Positions 9,748 through 20,540 of a stretch of DNA of 64,000 nucleotides are shown here, piece after piece. The notes beneath the pieces were generated by a model that made no database searches, was not told the origin of the DNA, and worked only from the letters and a program-made list of their open reading frames with translations. Both the position numbers and the translations under genes were made by a program. How positions within the stretch are numbered: position 1 is the first letter of the stretch; every line of letters begins with the position of its first letter. This DNA comes from Adiantum capillus-veneris (lineage: Eukaryota > Streptophyta > Polypodiopsida > Polypodiales > Pteridaceae). Location: the NCBI GenBank assembly GCA_014529385.2, contig CM043958.1, positions 149,430,793 to 149,494,792 of the forward strand, given 5' to 3'.

Positions 9748-12700
9748 ATGGCAACCACAAAATCACCTGCAAAGAAGAAGAGGATGACTATCAAGGACTA
9801 CTTAGAAGAAGTGGAGCCTTTTGTTATCCCAGAGGGAACCCTGAAGCCCACAAGCACTTGGATTCAAGATGACCTGCTAGAAACCAATGACCTGAGAATT
9901 TACCAAGGAGTATTTAAAGATCCGGAGGGAAATGCAGTGGAGCTACCCATGATACCTCAAGAGCTCAATGAATTTGTCAGGAGCAAGATGGGGGACTACT
10001 TGGAGAAACTGGATCTCGACAATTACTTTGAAGCCTTGCCAGCAGGGATTGATGTTAAAAGAGTGTGGGAATTTGTCACCACAATCAAAGAGGACGGCAT
10101 AGCCAGAGTTACAGATATGCAAGGCAAGCCTAATACAATGATTGTCATCACAGAGAAGGTGTTGGAAGCAACACTTGACATCTCTAACAAAGGAGACAGT
10201 GTGACTAAGAGGCGAGATGACATTAAGGTCTACTCGGAAAGGAAGAATAACTATACATTTGAAGATATTGCAAACCCGAAGGTGGCTATCATGAGCCAAC
10301 TATACAATCAGTACTTCCACATGTGTACCAAGCGGCCATAGAAATACAAGATGCGACCTGGAGCTATTGCCACCACTTTCACCTGGGTGATGCAGAAGAG
10401 CAAACCAAAGGAGATAAACTATGCCGCTTACATTCACGACAATCTTGTGAAGATGGGGACCAAAAATCCCACCTATATTGTGCCTGGTGAATTGATAACC
10501 AAAGTCGTTTATGGAGCATTGCATGCCAAGGGAAATTGGCCTCTACCTCCCTCACAAAATGATTGGCTCAAGCTAAAGGAAGACAAAGAAGAAGAACCTC
10601 CTAAGGCACCAAGGGTAGCCACAAGGTTGAAGCACCATTTAGAGACGGTGCTAGAAGAGCCGCCAGAGCCAAAGAAGGGAAAGAAACAAACTCTACAGGT
10701 GCCACTAAAGGAAACAAAGTCACAAAAAGCACCAAGGCTAGAAAGACTAATGGAAATTTTCAGAGCTGAGAGAGCGCTAAAAGGGGATCTGAGCGAGTTA
10801 TGGAAGCCATCACTTGAGGCTATGTCTGGATCATCTCGAAGGATTCAAAGGGATCGGTTTGAAGATTATATCAAGAATTTTGAGATCTTAGATGCTACAG
10901 TGGAGAATATCCCAAATATACCTTTTACAGAAGAAGAGGTTGATGATGTGAGACGGTAGCTGCTAGAAGAGCAGGAAGGCCAAGAAAGAGAGAGGAAAAC
11001 AAAGGCGGATCGGGATTTCAAGAAGAAGCAACCAACTCCACCATCAAGCCGAGAATCTAGCCCACCACCATCACCACCTCCTCTTAGTCCTCCCCAAACC
11101 CGAAAAAAGAGGAGTTGAACAAACCTAATGGGCAACAAGACTCCAAGGAAGAGAAGAACAAAGAGGAAGAGCAGAAGGCAGAAGTTGAGCCAAAAGATGA
11201 GAAGCCAGATCCAGAAGAGAAAAACTATAGAATATTTCTTGATCTATTAGCTGGTGGATACTCTCGAGAAGAGGCACCTAATGCAGCTTTTGAGTTGTCG
11301 AGCACTAGACCCAAAGAATATATGCTGAGCGCTCGGTTAGTGGAGTTGAAGGAAATAACCACAGATACAGTGGATTTAGAACCACAAACCAATGATTGGG
11401 ATGAAGTGATGCAAAAAGTCACTGGGCTCAGAGCAAGGTCTATGGCCACTGACATTGAAATTGATAATCTCAGAACAAATGAAGTTCATATCAAAGCCAA
11501 GGTGGACTCGCTGCAAAAGCAGGACCAAGAGAACACACAGAAGCAAGCCAAGCTGCAAGCCGATCTAGACGCGGCACTAAAAAGATGCCAAGAGATGGAA
11601 AGACAGAGTCAGGCAGCAGAACAAAAGCTTCAAAGAGCAGAGGAGGAGTACAAGAAAATCAACAAATCACTGACAGACGCGGAGAAGGAAAGGGACAACT
11701 TGACACTCCAGCTTGCTGATGAGTCCAAAAAAGTGGAAACTTTGAGGAATGATAAGGAAAAAGCTGAGCTAGAACATGAGGCAAGCCAGGGTGAAGTTAT
11801 AGAGCTAAAAGATCAAATGAAAGTGAAAGATCAGACCATCCAGAGGATAAGGGCATCTCCGGCCAAAGTCAGAGCTGCTACCTTGACTAGCACTGCTTCA
11901 GAGAATGATATATATGAAGAACAGATGAAGGAACTCCAAAAGGAGTTGACACTAGAGAAGAGACAAAGACTGATGCTGGCCGAGGGCTCCCTAGTGATGC
12001 AAAGCCGTCTGGAAGATGAGAACAAGGCCATGAAAGATGAGCTAGAAGCCTTGAAAAAGAAGATGGATGGGGATCTAAAGAGGATGCAAACAGAAAATGA
12101 AGACACCAAGAGGAAGCTAGAAGAGGCTGAAAAAGCCAATGCTGAATTGAACGACCTCTTAGTGAACATGGGGGATCAAGCTAAAAAGGAAAAGAAAGCA
12201 TATCAGAAGCAGATTGATGAGCTGAAAGGCCAACAACAGACTGAAGAGTCACATTTGAGCACAGGGCCAGCAGCAATGGAAGGAATAGACATAGATAATG
12301 TGTCAAATCCAGTGGACACAACAATGCAAGAGGACATCCTTGTGGGACCATCCCAAGAGCCCCGGGATCTGACACAAGAAGAAGAAGAAAATCTACAAAA
12401 GGCAACAGAAGCGGTAGAGGGTATTTAAGTCTCTGACCATTCAGAAGCTAGATGCAAATGTCGTTCGACATGAATGGCTACAACCTTCTCTCCCATATCC
12501 TCTTCTCAAGTATGAAGCTACTACAATAAACAAGCGGATTAAAGAGGAGCCGATAGTACCACTATACGAAGAAGATATCTCCAAACCAGAAGGAGTTAAG
12601 ATGATTGTGGACTCTCAACCAAAATGGAGAAAGGCATGGCTAACTAAATACCCCCAGTATTTACTTCATCTGGTAGAGGCGCCTAAAAGAATTAGAGACA

Positions 12701-13209
12701 ACCTTAGCTTTTGCCCTCTACCAAGGATGCAGACTTGGAAATAACAAAAGCTATTGAAGAAAAGCCATCCCACATGGCTCAACTACCCAAAGCTGCCAGG
12801 CTTGAAGGCAGGCGAGAGAATGAGTGAGCAATACATGGTGAAAACCCTAACGGGCGCCATTAAATTGTTCACTGGCTCGCCTGACCTCTCTTGCATCATG
12901 CTCATGAAAATCTGTAAAACCCTTTTGGCAGTTTTTGAAACCTTTAAACCTGGACAGGCAACAGACAACATCTTCTTCTTCCAAGACACATATAAATGTG
13001 CATATGAACTGTCTGCTCAGCCTTCCCATGAGGTGATACATGCCCTCTACTAGCGAATAATGTTTTTGCCATCGTATCATCTCCAGGCCTTTGAAGAAGC
13101 CTTCTACACCCGTTTCTTTACCATCGATACAAAAATATTCGGCCCTACATTACTGGCCCAGCATGCACGATATGAGTCTCTCCTGAAGATGCGTGAAAGC
13201 CTCCACTGA
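9748..13209 (+). pseudogene. Extra 3' ORF of element A: plant-retrotransposon-type protein with long coiled coil
   Basis: It starts at ATG 9748 (context CCATGG) with a basic N-terminus (KSPAKKKR). A globular part of about 330 residues follows. It recalls the 'putative plant transposon protein' domain often found in gypsy elements, but this is a weak match by eye. Next come a basic, proline-rich linker and a heptad-rich coiled coil of about 300 residues (about 11390-12230). The last part has WLQPSLPYPLLK and PTWLNYPKLPGL, both with counterparts in element B. Breaks are in-frame TAGs at 10339 and 10957, a frameshift near 11115, a stop with frame change near 12428 and further breaks to 13209. 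No signal peptide or membrane segment is visible, so an envelope role is unlikely. The position matches the extra ORF of Athila/Tat-type elements. Confidence 0.6.
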
Positions 13210-13237
13210 AGAAGCAGCTCTAATGCCATGTCGGGGA

Positions 13238-13262
13238 GGAGATGATCTAGGAGGGGGGGGAG
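13238..13262 (+). promoter_or_regulatory. Polypurine tract of element A
   Basis: The G-rich run AGGAGGGGGGGGAG lies directly before an LTR start (TGTTA). This is the usual primer site for plus-strand synthesis in LTR retrotransposons. It fixes the left end of the 3' LTR. Confidence 0.8.
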
Positions 13263-13767
13263 TGTTAGCAGCTGGACACACCCAACGGAGGATGATTGCC
13301 TGGCGGGATATTAGTTTCCTTTGTAATTATTCCTTAATTGAGAAGAAACTGTTATTTCACCTTTGTAAATAGTGGGGCTTGCAGAATCTTCCAGATTGTA
13401 TCCCATTTTTGACATTTAGACTGAGTAAATGGTTAAATTGGAACATTAGGGTTTGAGATTGTAAGGTATTTATACCACTTTTGACCTTAATGCAAAAAAC
13501 CTTTTGTCACTTTTATAAGTTTTTGTCTGTGTGAGTTGAGCGTACTCTGTGTACGAGAGAGAGTGAGAGTTTTATCTTGACGCTACACACGCACTAGTGG
13601 TCGGAATCGAGTGCAGAGAAGTGCAACGTGTTGCCCTCGAAGAGAGCTACGCGCCAACAGCTGCATTGCAGGTGTACAGCCCGGCTTCGCGAGATCTACC
13701 CACGAGCTATATCTGGTGATTCGGTGAGCATACGTTGTCTGTTTTCGAGGGACCAAATAACTTAACA
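13263..13767 (+). repeat. 3' LTR of element A
   Basis: It begins TGTTA after the polypurine tract and the best right end is TAACA at 13763-13767, giving matching inverted tips and a length of 505 bp. A TATA-like stretch (TATTTATA, 13467-13474) is in a suitable place for a promoter. The right end is inferred from the inverted tips alone. By eye it does not align with 1-447. Confidence 0.6.
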
Positions 13768-13979
13768 CCTTTTTGGTTCAATTCATATAATGGTAGGGCC
13801 TTTGCTACAAACATACAAATAAATCTTTGATACAAGTTAATAAATCCCAAAAAAGAGCTTAATTCAAACACATTTGTGGGTGCTCTAGCATATTGGATGT
13901 TTTAGATCTTCTTTTTCGCCATTTCAATGAGGTTTCTTGAAAATGAGGTCTAACAATTGTCCTTCAGTACCATAAAAAA
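13768..13979. other. Short unassigned stretch between element A and the gypsy fragment
   Basis: AT-rich DNA without a recognisable gene or repeat. It may be a continuation of the minus-strand gypsy fragment that has decayed beyond recognition. Confidence 0.4.
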
Positions 13980-14935
13980 GATTAAAAAGGGTTCTTACAA
14001 ATCATCTTCTCTTTGCATCTTTCAAAGATTATCTCTAGAAATAACTACATATCTTTAGATGAAAATATGGTGAAGTTGTCCACAAAGATAGTTAAAAACT
14101 TATGTAAGACTTCACTAAATATCTCCATCATGCACCTAATTATCCCTATTCACTGATAAAGGTAATTTTAGCCCTATTCTGTAGCGCTATCTTTAATTGA
14201 GTGTAGCCATTGTAATTATCCAGAAAGATGTACATGTCATTCCCAACTATATCATTTAGCATCATATCAGGAAAGGGTAGTGGAAGTGGGCCCTTAATTT
14301 TCTAAGCATTCAACTTTCTATAAACCAGTTTGGTGTCCCTCCATCCTTTGTTTTGGCCAAGGATTTGGCCTTGTTCTCTATCCTTACACGCCAGCTGCAT
14401 ATTTGTTGTAAGGGTGTCTAAATTGTATGGGACCTAATCTCCTTTAGATACTAGCTGACCACTATCATTTTGTGTCTACACATTCTGATTTCGAAACTTA
14501 GTGTGTCAACACTATTTGGCTTGGAAATACCTAGTGGTATGCTGTTTGAAGTTGTGGCAATGTCTGAAGTGATTGTCCCAAGTGTCTAGCTCACTGCTTC
14601 CTCTGAAGCTCTCCCATCTAAAATTATTGTTTGTTCCCCTTGGTTTCATTCAACAAAGTTCCCAAGATACGATTGATACTACACTTGAGCCATCTTTTGA
14701 ATCTAAAAGGTTTTTGTTTAGGTTAATCTCACCTATGTGAAATATATTCATAAAGGCCAACATCCTTTCTATCTTCTTCGTGCCATACTTTTGATATAGC
14801 TCTTCAACTCGCATTGCTTTCTTCCACGTTTTCTGTTATTTTTTGTTAGCCCCTATATAATGAGAGTTTGGTCAGCATAATCATGTATGGCTCCTGCATT
14901 CCTTACCCAAGGTGTGCCCAATAGCATGTTGCAGC
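13980..14935 (-). pseudogene. Decayed Ty3/gypsy protease-RT fragment
   Basis: On the minus strand the end of a protease can be read at about 14925-14860 (MLLGTPWVRNAGAIHDY), then a possible degenerate zinc knuckle near 14575-14500. The start of a reverse transcriptase follows: LVYRKLNA, GPLPLPFPDMML, and FLDNYNGYTQLKIAL (about 14335-14150). These are the known RT motifs around YRKLN and FSGYNQI. The frame is broken many times and the catalytic Asp-Asp box is not present. The copia element at 14986 lies just beyond the protease end and may have cut this fragment. Confidence 0.65.
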
Positions 14936-14985
14936 ACCTTGAATGACCATTACTAGAAAATTTGCATAGCTAAGGGCCAAAAATT

Positions 14986-15212
14986 TGTTACCATATACAT
15001 GTGGTAGTGATGTGTGTGAACACACTACGACCACCGGGGCATTTTTTCCCTCTTTAGGAGGTTTTTTCCCCCATGCATTGTATATACGCCCATCACTCTA
15101 GGGCTATCTATCTTTCCATTGCACACTAAGTAACACACTCTCTATTGTGTGCCTTGAGCTTCCTTCGTCTTTTCCAAGCTGTGTGCGTTTCTCTGCAACC
15201 CTAATTCCAACA
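14986..15212 (+). repeat. 5' LTR of the copia element
   Basis: It runs from TGTTACC to TTCCAACA, 227 bp, with inverted tips TGTT/AACA. The sequence TGTGTGTGAACACAC near 15011 is partly palindromic. It is nearly identical to 19886-20112. Confidence 0.92.
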
Positions 15213-15214
15213 AT

Positions 15215-15226
15215 TGATATCAGAGC
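15215..15226 (+). promoter_or_regulatory. Primer-binding site, tRNA-iMet type
   Basis: TGATATCAGAGC differs by one base from the common plant tRNA-iMet primer site TGGTATCAGAGC and lies two bases after the 5' LTR. Confidence 0.85.
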
Positions 15227-15544
15227 AGGTTACGTCCTCTCGGGCTTAGTCTCCAGTTGCTCCAGCACAGGCCTGCTCACTTTCTCTGATTACAGTGAGG
15301 TTTGGTGAGCGTTCGCTGGTCGACAAATATTTCGGGTCTGATTCGGGCTCATTTCAGTCACCGTTTCCACTACAGGCAAGTCTACACGGACAATTTCGTC
15401 ATTTTGTGCAAAATTTCAATCAGTGCTGTTTTCTGCATAACAGGTGCCTGGCAGTCTTCTACAGTTTGTGCTATGTAGCACGTGTTGTTCCCACTTTGTT
15501 TCTCCTATTTTTGGGCAATTTTCACTTCAGGTGCAACATTTACC

Positions 15545-18500
15545 ATGGCTGACAACAACACAGATGTCTTCAAGATGTTTGCTGCCGAGGAGAGGTTGGA
15601 TGGGGACAATTACCCTATGTGGGCTTATATGATGCAACACGTTCTTGTGTCAGAGGGCTTCTAGAATATTCTGCAGGGCATTGATGTACATCCTGGTTTT
15701 GAGGATGTAGGCGATGTTGAGGATGTTGCAGGTCTTGCTGCAAGGATTGCTGCTATTATAGTTGTTTTGCCTACGGTAGAACAAGCTCGTTGGGATGTAA
15801 AGGATGCGCAGGCTCATGCATTGATTGCGTTGTCTGTGAAGCGTACTATTGTTCCTCACATCCGTTCAGCAAAATTTGCAAAACAGGCTTGGGATATTTT
15901 GGCTGGTCTTTATGCAAGTCGCAATGAGGCTAAAATTGCTTTGCTGCGTAAAGAGCTGGAGTTGAAGATTATGCATGAGGAAGATGATATGGACAATTTC
16001 CTTGCTAGTGTCAAGGATATCAATGAGAAACTTATTTCTGCAGGTGAATTCATTTCAGACAGCTCCCTTGTGCAGACTGTTCTTGATGCCTTACCAGATT
16101 CTTATTTGCTAGTACTTGGAGACTTATGACCCAAGGAAATCCAGAAGTTGTCAAGTTTGATGCATTATGCACATTGCTATTGCAAGAGTCACTTTCCAAA
16201 AAAAACAGGACTAGATAGTGTGCAATTGAACAGGCTTTTATTGCTTCTCAAAGAAAGGGTGGTAACAGCAATGCAACCACTTCTTATGGTTCTGCTGCGA
16301 GTGGCAAAACTTCTGTTCCCAATTCTTCTGCTAGAAACACTTCGTCTGGTAATTCTGGTGATAAGGGCAAAAAGAAGATGCGTTGCCATTATTGTAAAGC
16401 TAATGATCACTTGATCAAGTAGTGTCCTAAGTTGAAGGCAAAAGAGTCTAAGAAGAAAGAGGGTGGTTCCACTGCAAATGCTGGTTCCACTACAACGCAG
16501 CCATTGTTGAGTCTTCTGTGAAAGGAGACTATGTTGCTGATGTTGATACAGAATGGGCTTTTAGTGCAGAGTGCACTTACAATCCTGGTGTCCATGATGC
16601 ATGCTTGTCAATTGTTGCTGCAGATTCATATGTGTGGTATTCCGACAGTGGTGCTACAAAACACATTATCTCACATCGTGAATTGTTCACCTCTCTCGAG
16701 TCTGTCCCTCATGGGAATTCAGTCACTTGTGCCAACAATGCCTCTTATCCGGTTCAGGGAGTTGGAAAGATTGTGCTTACTACTACAAATGGCAGTTCTT
16801 TCACACTTATTGATGCACTTTATGTACCTCGGATCAAGAAGAATCTTTTGTCTGTATTTGCACTTGCTAGACTTGGACTTGTAGTCAAATTTGTGGATGA
16901 TAGATGTACAGTTCATGATCTCAGTTTTGGTGATGAAATTGTTGCATCTGGCCTTTTGTGCCATGGGCTGTATAAGCTCACTTTGTATGACAAGTGTGCA
17001 CAAAATTTTGCAAATGCTGTTGGAGATTGAAGGGCTATTTCAGATGCAAAACTTTGGCATGCACGTTTTGGTCATTTGAATTTTGCCAGTTTGCTGCGTT
17101 TGCAGAAATCAGATATGGTTGCTTCTTTGCCGCCTCTTGAAGCACATGTCAAACATGTTTGTGAAGGCTGTATTTTGGGTAAGATGCAACGTTCTAAGTT
17201 TCCAAAGGATGGTTCAGTTCGGGCCACATACAGGTTACAACTTGTGCATAGTGATGTTTATGGGCCCATGCAAACTCCATCCTTGGTTAATTACCTTTAT
17301 TTCGTGACTTTCATTGATGATTACTCCAGGCATGCATGGGTATTTTTGCTTAAAGAGAAGTCCAAAGTTTTAATGTGCTTCAAACAATTTCTGGCTATGG
17401 TTGAAAATGTCTCAAAATGTACTATGGGAACCCTCTGTTCCGATCAAAGGGGGGGAGTATATGTCTCATGAAATTCAATGCATTTCTGGCTAGTCGTGGG
17501 ATAAAACACCAATGCACAGTACCTTATACACCTCAACAAAATGGTGTTACTGAGAGGAAAAACAGGTCACTTACGGAAATGGCACGATGTATGGTCAAAA
17601 GTCAAGCTTTGCCGCATTCTTTTTGGCTTGAGACCATCATGTGTGCCACTTATGTACTAAACACGTGTCCTACAAAAGCTTTGTAGTCTATTACTCCATA
17701 TGAAGCATGGCATGATAGAAAGCCTTCTATTGAGCACATGCGTGTTTTTGTTTGTTTGGCATATGCTTTGGTTCCACAAACACAACGAAGATAATTGGAT
17801 GATAAGGCTGTCAAATGTATTTTTGTTGGTTACAGTGCTAAAAGCAAAGGTTACAGGTTGTATCATCCGCAAACAAAACGTATTCTGGTTTCACGGGATG
17901 TAGTGTTTGTGGAAGATTCTGTTCAGGCCTTACTGCCATGTACTAGAGACCGTAATGTAAGCTCACAAGACGTTTATGACACTTTGTTGCCTCTTTCTAG
18001 TGGTAGAAATACGAATGTAAGTTCCAATGAGGCAAATGTACAACCCATGGGGGTTTCTGAAAATGTTACAGATCAGCTTATTACTGATGCAGATGTACAT
18101 GATGTACTTGATGAGGAAAGGACTGAAAATGAGCAGACTAGATGTATACCAAAATGGCTGGTGCACACTTTGCGTGATAGTAAATTGGATGCACCTTTGT
18201 CTAGTCATACTCGTTTAGGCTCTTGCCATGCATCTTATGCATCAAATTGTTATGCTTTGGCTATGTCTAGCTTACATGATGTTGAGGAGCCTCTGTCTTT
18301 TGATGAAGCATAGAATTTAGAAAATTGGATGGCTGCCATCCAATCAGAATATGATGCACTTATAGAAAATGATACATGGACTTTATGTGATTTGCCTCTT
18401 GGAAAAAAGGACATTGGTACGAACTGGGTTTACAAGTTGTAATGCAAGCCGGATGGTGAGATCGATTGCCATAAGGCTGAACTTGTTGCAAAGGGTTATG

Positions 18501-19810
18501 CACAACAAAAAGGCATAGATTATGAAGAGACCTTTGCTCCCAATTGTCGTATGACTACTGTGCGTTTTCTATGTGCATTGACAGGCAGATCATTTTGGTT
18601 GGGATGTACATCAATCAGACATTGTTACTGCTTTCTTGAATGGTGAAATATTTGAGGAAGTTTATGTAATGTAGCCTCGTGGTTTATTCAAGAAAGGACA
18701 AGAGGACAAAATGTGCAAATGTAACAAGGCTTTGTATGGGTTGAAGCAATCTCCTCGTGCTTGGTATGAGAAAGTTGACACTCATTTGGTCAAACAAGGC
18801 TTTCGTAACAGTCCAATAGAAAGCACATTGTATGTAAAGCGTGAGGGTGATGTACTTCTCATTGTGGTAGATGATTTTCTGATCATTGGACTAAATGAGA
18901 GACATATTACTGAATTTAAGGCTGATTTGAATGCTACTTTCAAGATGAAAGATTTGGGGTTGTTGCATCATTATTTGGGCAAACTGATTAAGCAGTGTGA
19001 TGGTGGTATTGCCTTGTGCCAGAAAAGTTACATAGAGACATGGCTATGGAAGTTTGGACTTGAGGATTGCAAACCTATTGCCACTCCCATGGAAACAGGT
19101 TTGAAGTATGATGCTGGCGCTCCTGCTGATGTCACTCTTTACCAAACTACTGTTGGCTTTCTCATTATGTATGCAACACGAGGCCAGATATTCAGTTTGC
19201 AGTCTCACAGGTTAGCAAATTCATGCATAGCCCAGGGTCTAAGCATTGGCAGGTTGTCAAGAGGATTTTCCGCTACCTTAGTGGCACTTTACATCTTGGC
19301 TTGTTTTATCCCAAGGGGGAATCATTGTCGCCAGACTTACATGCTTTTTCAGACTCAGATTGGGCTGGTTGTTTTGACACGTGAGTGTCCACAAGTGGTT
19401 TTTGTTTCATGCTTGGCAGTTCATGTATAACATGGTTGAGCAAGAAGCAACCTACTGTGGCCACTTCGAGTTGTTAGGCTGAGTACAGGGCAGTCTTCAC
19501 AACTACGGTTGAGTGTGTATGGCTCAGACGCCTTATGGCTGATTTGGGTGTTGGACAGGACACTGCCAACACTATCTACACTGACAGTCATAGCGCATTG
19601 GCAGTTGCAAGGAACTCAGTTTTTCATGCTCGCACAAAGCACATTGAGGTGCATTACCACTATGTCAGGGAGAGGCTCTCAGCACGAGAGATCAGCTTGG
19701 CTTATGTGCCAACACAAGACAACCTTGCAGATCTTTTCACAAAGGCATTGTCTCGTGAGAAGCTCAAATATTTCCGCAAAGCTTTGGGCTTACTCCCCTT
19801 TGTGGACTGA
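15545..19810 (+). pseudogene. Ty1/copia gag-pol polyprotein
   Basis: It starts at ATG 15545 (MADNNTDVFK). In order: the gag core to about 16130; a zinc knuckle CHYCKANDHLIK-stop-C near 16380-16425, where a stop replaces the residue before the last Cys; protease WYSDSGATKHI at about 16636; the pre-integrase zinc region WHARFGHLNF ... CEGC at about 17055-17175; integrase core motifs HSDVYGP and FIDDYSRHAW at 17248-17340; RT from about 18330 with NKALYGLKQSPRAWYEK; the catalytic box as VVDDFLI where copia usually has YVDD; RNase H with YTDSHSALAVARN; and the conserved tail TKHIEVHYHYVRE. At least eight stops or frameshifts interrupt it. Confidence 0.9.
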
Positions 19811-19885
19811 TCATGTCCTCAAGGCATGGCACTTTCCTTTACTCATGTGCCAGCTCTTGTTAACCGCATCACTCCAGGGCGGATT

Positions 19886-20112
19886 TGTTACCATATACAT
19901 GTGGTAGTGATGTGTGTGAACACACTAGGACCACCGGGGCATTTTTTCCCTCTTTAGGAGGTTTTTTTCCGCGTGCATTGTATATACGTCCATCACTCTA
20001 GGGATATCTATCTTTCCATTACACACTAAGTAACACACTCTCTATTGTGTGCCTTGAGCTTCCTTCATGTTGTCCAAGTTGTGTGCATTTCTCAGCAAAA
20101 CTAATTCCAACA
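19886..20112 (+). repeat. 3' LTR of the copia element
   Basis: 227 bp, matching 14986-15212 with only scattered differences. It is followed by the duplicated target AAATT. Confidence 0.92.
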
Positions 20113-20237
20113 AAATTACTTTTTATAAACTTATTTTTGACTTAAAACTCCCCCCAACATATATGCAAAACGTACAAGCATTGAAATTCCACTTTTTCAA
20201 AAGTCCTTCCCCCTCCCAAAACAAAAAACCCCTTTGT

Positions 20238-20392
20238 TCTCTCCACCTCCTCCGTCCTCTTTCCCTCTCCTCTCTCTCCTTGTCCCCTTTCTCCTCCTCC
20301 TCCCCTCTCTCTCCCTCTCCCACCCTGCTCCCTTCTCTGCTCCTCCTCCCCTCTCCCCCCCTCTCCCCCCCTCTCTCTTTTTATCCTTTGCT
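20238..20392. repeat. Polypyrimidine (CT-rich) low-complexity tract
   Basis: About 150 bp almost entirely of C and T on the plus strand. Open frames across it encode only Ser/Pro/Leu or Arg/Glu/Gly runs and are not genes. It lies just upstream of the transposase-like remnant and could be part of its 5' region. Confidence 0.85.
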
Positions 20393-20540
20393 TCCTCATG
20401 CATCAGCTTCCATGATGCTCACGTACATCACAAATTGTGTGCCTTCACCACCATGTATTTTGCACACAAAAAATGTACATATTTTCTTTTCCACGGAGTT
20501 TGCACCGAAGGCCGCACGTGAGGGTGAGCAAAGGTCATCA

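Larger units (their letters stand above)
1..13767 (+). mobile_element. Element A: large degraded Ty3/gypsy LTR retrotransposon
   Basis: The parts in order are: end of a 5' LTR, tRNA-Asp-like primer site, leader, gag remnant, protease, integrase, second protease-like domain, long spacer, coiled-coil ORF, polypurine tract and 3' LTR. This is the order of a plant Ty3/gypsy element, and the tRNA-Asp-type primer site is typical of the Athila/Tat group. Reverse transcriptase and RNase H are missing, as is the gag core, so the copy cannot move by itself. Element B (from 27167) is a relative with the same layout. The region 1-447 and the LTR at 13263-13767 do not match clearly by eye, so the two ends may have diverged or come from different copies. 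The 5' boundary lies outside the window. Confidence 0.75.
14986..20112 (+). mobile_element. Complete, decayed Ty1/copia retrotransposon
   Basis: Two 227-bp LTRs (14986-15212 and 19886-20112) flank a gag-protease-integrase-RT-RNase H coding region in copia order. The 5-bp target duplication AAATT is intact at 14981-14985 and 20113-20117. The LTRs differ at few positions by eye, yet the coding region holds many stops and frameshifts, so the copy is dead. It appears to have inserted next to or into the minus-strand gypsy fragment at 13980-14935. Confidence 0.92.

Noticed and set aside
9748-13209. Extra ORF as a retroviral envelope-like gene
   Set aside because: No signal peptide, membrane segment or cleavage site is visible. 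The protein is charged and coiled-coil.
20238-20392. Long Ser/Pro and Arg/Glu open frames on both strands
   Set aside because: They result only from a CT-rich tract and have no protein-like composition.
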